A stretch of 10,637 nt of DNA from an uncultured Actinomycetes bacterium. Lineage in GTDB: Bacteria; Actinomycetota; Thermoleophilia; Gaiellales; F1-60-MAGs149. Positions 8,607 to 10,637 of the stretch are shown here, piece by piece (position 1 is the stretch's first letter; each line of letters begins with the position of its first letter). The notes below the pieces were generated by a model that made no database searches, had not been told where the DNA came from, and saw nothing but the letters and a program-made list of their open reading frames with translations. Location: contig CAIQOY010000123.1 of the NCBI GenBank assembly GCA_903873565.1, positions 1 to 10,637 on the forward strand, read 5' to 3'. The translations under genes were made by a program, and so were the position numbers.

Positions 8607-10637
8607 CTAAGAGCCGTTCACGCCGTTCGCGCCTTGCGTGGCGCCGCCGCCGCCCGACGCCGTGCCTCCCGCGCCACCGGCGCCGACGTTCCCACCCGTG
8701 CCGCGGTTGCCGCCGTTGCCGCCAGCGCCGCCCGTTGCAGTGCCAGTGCCGGCCTGGGCATTTCCGCCGCGGCCGCCAGCACCGCCGTTGCCTCCGGTCC
8801 CCGCATTGCCGCCGGCTCCGCCCGGGGCGCCGATGGCGTTGGCGGTTCCGGAGGCCGTCGCAGCGCCCCCCGCCCCTCCATTGCCGCCGTTGCCGCCCGA
8901 CGCATTCGCCGCCCCACCAGCGCCGCCAAAGCCACCCGTGACGGTACCTGTGCTGTCGGTCCCGGCTCCTCCGGCCCCGCCATTGCCGGCGTTTCCTGCC
9001 ATACCCTGCGTGCCCGGAGAGCCGACGCCGGAACCGGCGGATCCACGCGCGCCGCCCGCGCCGCCGGCGCCACCCGCACCGCCATCGGTGCCGGCGCCAC
9101 CCGCGCCGCCGTTCATTCCGTTGCCACCGTTGCCGCCGTTACCGTTCGTGCCGCTGGAGGAGCCGCCGGTGCCGCCGGCGCCACCAGCACCGCCGTCGCC
9201 GCCCCAGCCGCCAGCCGTGCCGGCGGCGGATGCGCCAGCGCTCGCGCCCGCGGCCCCTGAGGTTCCCGACCCGCCGTTGCCGGCCGTCCCTGTGGTGGCG
9301 GCACCGCCGTTGCCGCCGCGGCCGCCATCGCCGCCGCTGCCACCGCTGCCGCCGCGCGCCGCAAGGCCGCCGTTGCCCGGCATGCCGCCATTGCCGCCGT
9401 TCCCGCCACGACCGGTCGTCGCCGCGCCACCGGCGCCGCCATTGCCGGCATCTCCGCCGGCGGCACCGCTGGGCTGATCGCCCTCGACGAACCCGCTGCC
9501 GCCACTTCCACCCGCGCCACCGGCGCCGCCGTTTCCGGCATTGCCGCCCGTCGCCGCACCACCGGTGCCACCCGCGCCGCCGTTCGTTCCCGCCTGAGCC
9601 GCGACCCCGGTCGAGGCGCTGTTCCCGTTATAGCCGGCGCCACCGGCGCCCCCTGCGCCGCCGTCTCCGGGCGCACCCGTCGTCGCCGCCCCCCCGCTAC
9701 CGCCGTTGCCTCCCACTCCGCCGGCGACACCGGGCGCCGTCGACGACCAGCCAGCGCCGCCCGCCCCGCCATCGCCGGCGTCCCCTCCGGTGCCACCCGC
9801 TCCGCTCATGCCCCCGCTGCCGCCGCTTCCGGCCGCGGCCCCCGTGCCACCTACGCCGCCGGCGCCACCGGCGCCCCCGTTACCGCCATTGGCCGACGGC
9901 CCCGTAAGCGGGTCCCCCGCGCCGCCGTCGGCTCCGGCGCCGCCATTGCCCGCGTCGCCGCCCCGACCGCCGCTGCCGTTGGTGCCGCCGGCGCCGGCGT
10001 TGCCGCCGAGCCCACCGGACCCCCCAGCGCCTCCGGCCCTGCCTGCCCCGCCGTTGCCCGCGATGCCGCCCGTGCCGCCACTGCCGCCGTCGGCGCCATT
10101 TCCGCCGTTGCCGCCGGCACCCGCGGTGCCCGAGGTGGCAGTACCGCCGGCACCGCCGTTGCCACCGCTGCCGGCGGCACCGCCCTGGTTGGCGTTGGCG
10201 CCGACACCGTTGGTCCCGCTGCCTCCCGTGCCACCCGCTCCGCCGTTGCCGCCAGCCCCGCCGACCCCCGCCGTGCCCGTGGCGGTCGCGCCGCCGGCGC
10301 CGCCGTCGCCGCCGCGGCCGCCGTCGGAGCCGGATGCGGCGACCACCAGCAGCGTCCCCGCATCGCCCGTGCCGCCAGCTCCGCCGTTTCCGCCGGCTCC
10401 ACCGGCGCCCCCGCGACTGCTCCCCGCACCGGCACCGCCCGTGCCGCCGTCGCCGCCGCTTCCGGCGGCGACGCCCGATGATCCCGCTGCGCCGTTGCCA
10501 CCGCGGCCGCCGGCGCCCGCGTCGCCCGCTGTCCCCGCGCGTCCCTCTGACCCGGCAGCGCCGGCGCCGCGCGCGAGGCCTCCGGCACCGGCGCGGCCAC
10601 CCGTGCCGCCGCTGGCTCCGTCGCCGCCGTCGCCGCC
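8607..10637 (-). CDS. PGRS-like Gly-Gly-X repeat protein (N-terminus off window)
   Basis: The leftward frame is open from the right window edge to a TAG at 8607-8609, giving 676 residues without a stop. The first GTG inside (10346) is unlikely to be the start because the same repeat continues 97 codons upstream. The sequence is runs of GGA, GGN, GGT, GGS and GGD triplets interrupted by short loops rich in Ala, Thr and Ser. There is no Cys, charged residues are scarce, and aromatics are few (Trp200, Tyr239, Phe286, Trp381 and Phe473, counted from the GTG). It ends GGGGATQGANGVNGS, with no sorting motif or membrane anchor. The composition matches mycobacterial PGRS domains, for which parallel polyglycine-II helix bundles have been proposed, but no PE domain is visible. 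A surface or secreted structural, adhesive or ice-binding protein is conceivable. Function and N-terminal signal cannot be judged here. Confidence 0.8.
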   Translation of the reverse strand, partial: GGDGGDGASGGTGGRAGAGGLARGAGAAGSEGRAGTAGDAGAGGRGGNGAAGSSGVAAGSGGDGGTGGAGAGSSRGGAGGAGGNGGAGGTGDAGTLLVVAASGSDGGRGGDGGAGGATATGTAGVGGAGGNGGAGGTGGSGTNGVGANANQGGAAGSGGNGGAGGTATSGTAGAGGNGGNGADGGSGGTGGIAGNGGAGRAGGAGGSGGLGGNAGAGGTNGSGGRGGDAGNGGAGADGGAGDPLTGPSANGGNGGAGGAGGVGGTGAAAGSGGSGGMSGAGGTGGDAGDGGAGGAGWSSTAPGVAGGVGGNGGSGGAATTGAPGDGGAGGAGGAGYNGNSASTGVAAQAGTNGGAGGTGGAATGGNAGNGGAGGAGGSGGSGFVEGDQPSGAAGGDAGNGGAGGAATTGRGGNGGNGGMPGNGGLAARGGSGGSGGDGGRGGNGGAATTGTAGNGGSGTSGAAGASAGASAAGTAGGWGGDGGAGGAGGTGGSSSGTNGNGGNGGNGMNGGAGGAGTDGGAGGAGGAGGARGSAGSGVGSPGTQGMAGNAGNGGAGGAGTDSTGTVTGGFGGAGGAANASGGNGGNGGAGGAATASGTANAIGAPGGAGGNAGTGGNGGAGGRGGNAQAGTGTATGGAGGNGGNRGTGGNVGAGGAGGTASGGGGATQGANGVNGS
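8610..10637 (-). repeat. Coding GGX repeat tract with recurring AATTG loops
   Basis: The tract is a degenerate nine-base-type repeat read on the plus strand as GCCGCC followed by a variable codon. Within it a longer unit, GGAATTGxxGxGG or a near variant, recurs at 9657-9695, 9525-9563, 9393-9431 and 9270-9308. That is 44, 44 and 41 residues apart. Two looser copies (GGATATGTAGVGG and GGTATSGTAGAGG) lie nearer the window edge, at 10257-10295 and 10110-10148. Confidence 0.75.

Noticed and set aside
8638..9477. Proline-rich rightward frame opposite the glycine repeat.
   Set aside because: It is the reverse complement of GGX coding sequence (GCC read in other phases). Only the leftward GGX frame runs unbroken for the whole 2 kb and matches a known protein type.
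9113..10600. Other leftward frames in the repeat (Ala/Arg/Thr-rich).
   Set aside because: GCC-type repeats keep all phases open. These frames are shorter and fragmentary, with no recognisable pattern.
8640..10637. CRISPR array or non-coding tandem repeat.
   Set aside because: Repeats are short, degenerate and in phase with codons. There are no uniform repeats with unique spacers and no cas genes.

Overview
The window is very GC-rich DNA with strongly GC-biased codons, short gene gaps, several apparently leaderless genes (a TAGGCT-type -10 box 7-9 bases before the ATG) and a long Gly-Gly-X protein. This points to a high-GC actinobacterium. I lean towards the Thermoleophilia/Solirubrobacterales side, but the sequence alone does not settle that. 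There are nine protein genes, two of them cut by the window edges. I found no RNA genes, insertion sequences, CRISPR arrays or origins, and no gene-free stretch longer than about 80 bases.

Left part (1-2756): the 3' portion of an HD-domain hydrolase gene runs rightward and meets, tail to tail, a leftward class V aminotransferase-fold gene. A 44-base divergent promoter separates that gene from a small acidic hypothetical gene, which in turn meets a leftward comB (2-phosphosulfolactate phosphatase) gene tail to tail. Both convergent pairs overlap by exactly four bases, with the two stop codons sharing one CTAG palindrome. comB lies five bases downstream of ppdK (pyruvate, phosphate dikinase, 2762-5437), so the two form a probable leftward operon. 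PPDK makes phosphoenolpyruvate, the precursor used by the step that normally precedes ComB, although no comA is visible here.

Middle (5517-8555): a rightward three-gene operon encodes a small cupin, a GMC-family flavin oxidoreductase (start overlaps the cupin stop as GTGA, with a good ribosome binding site) and a class I SAM methyltransferase. The methyltransferase carries a C-terminal segment resembling the PqqD-like winged-helix fold. The substrate is unknown.

Right part (8607-10637): a leftward open frame runs off the window edge and encodes at least 676 residues of almost pure Gly-Gly-X sequence, broken at intervals by short Ala/Thr/Ser-rich loops. It resembles the PGRS domains of mycobacterial PE_PGRS proteins, but no PE domain is visible. 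In its middle the interruptions recur about every 44 residues, with a second class of loops between them. This is the least explained part of the window.
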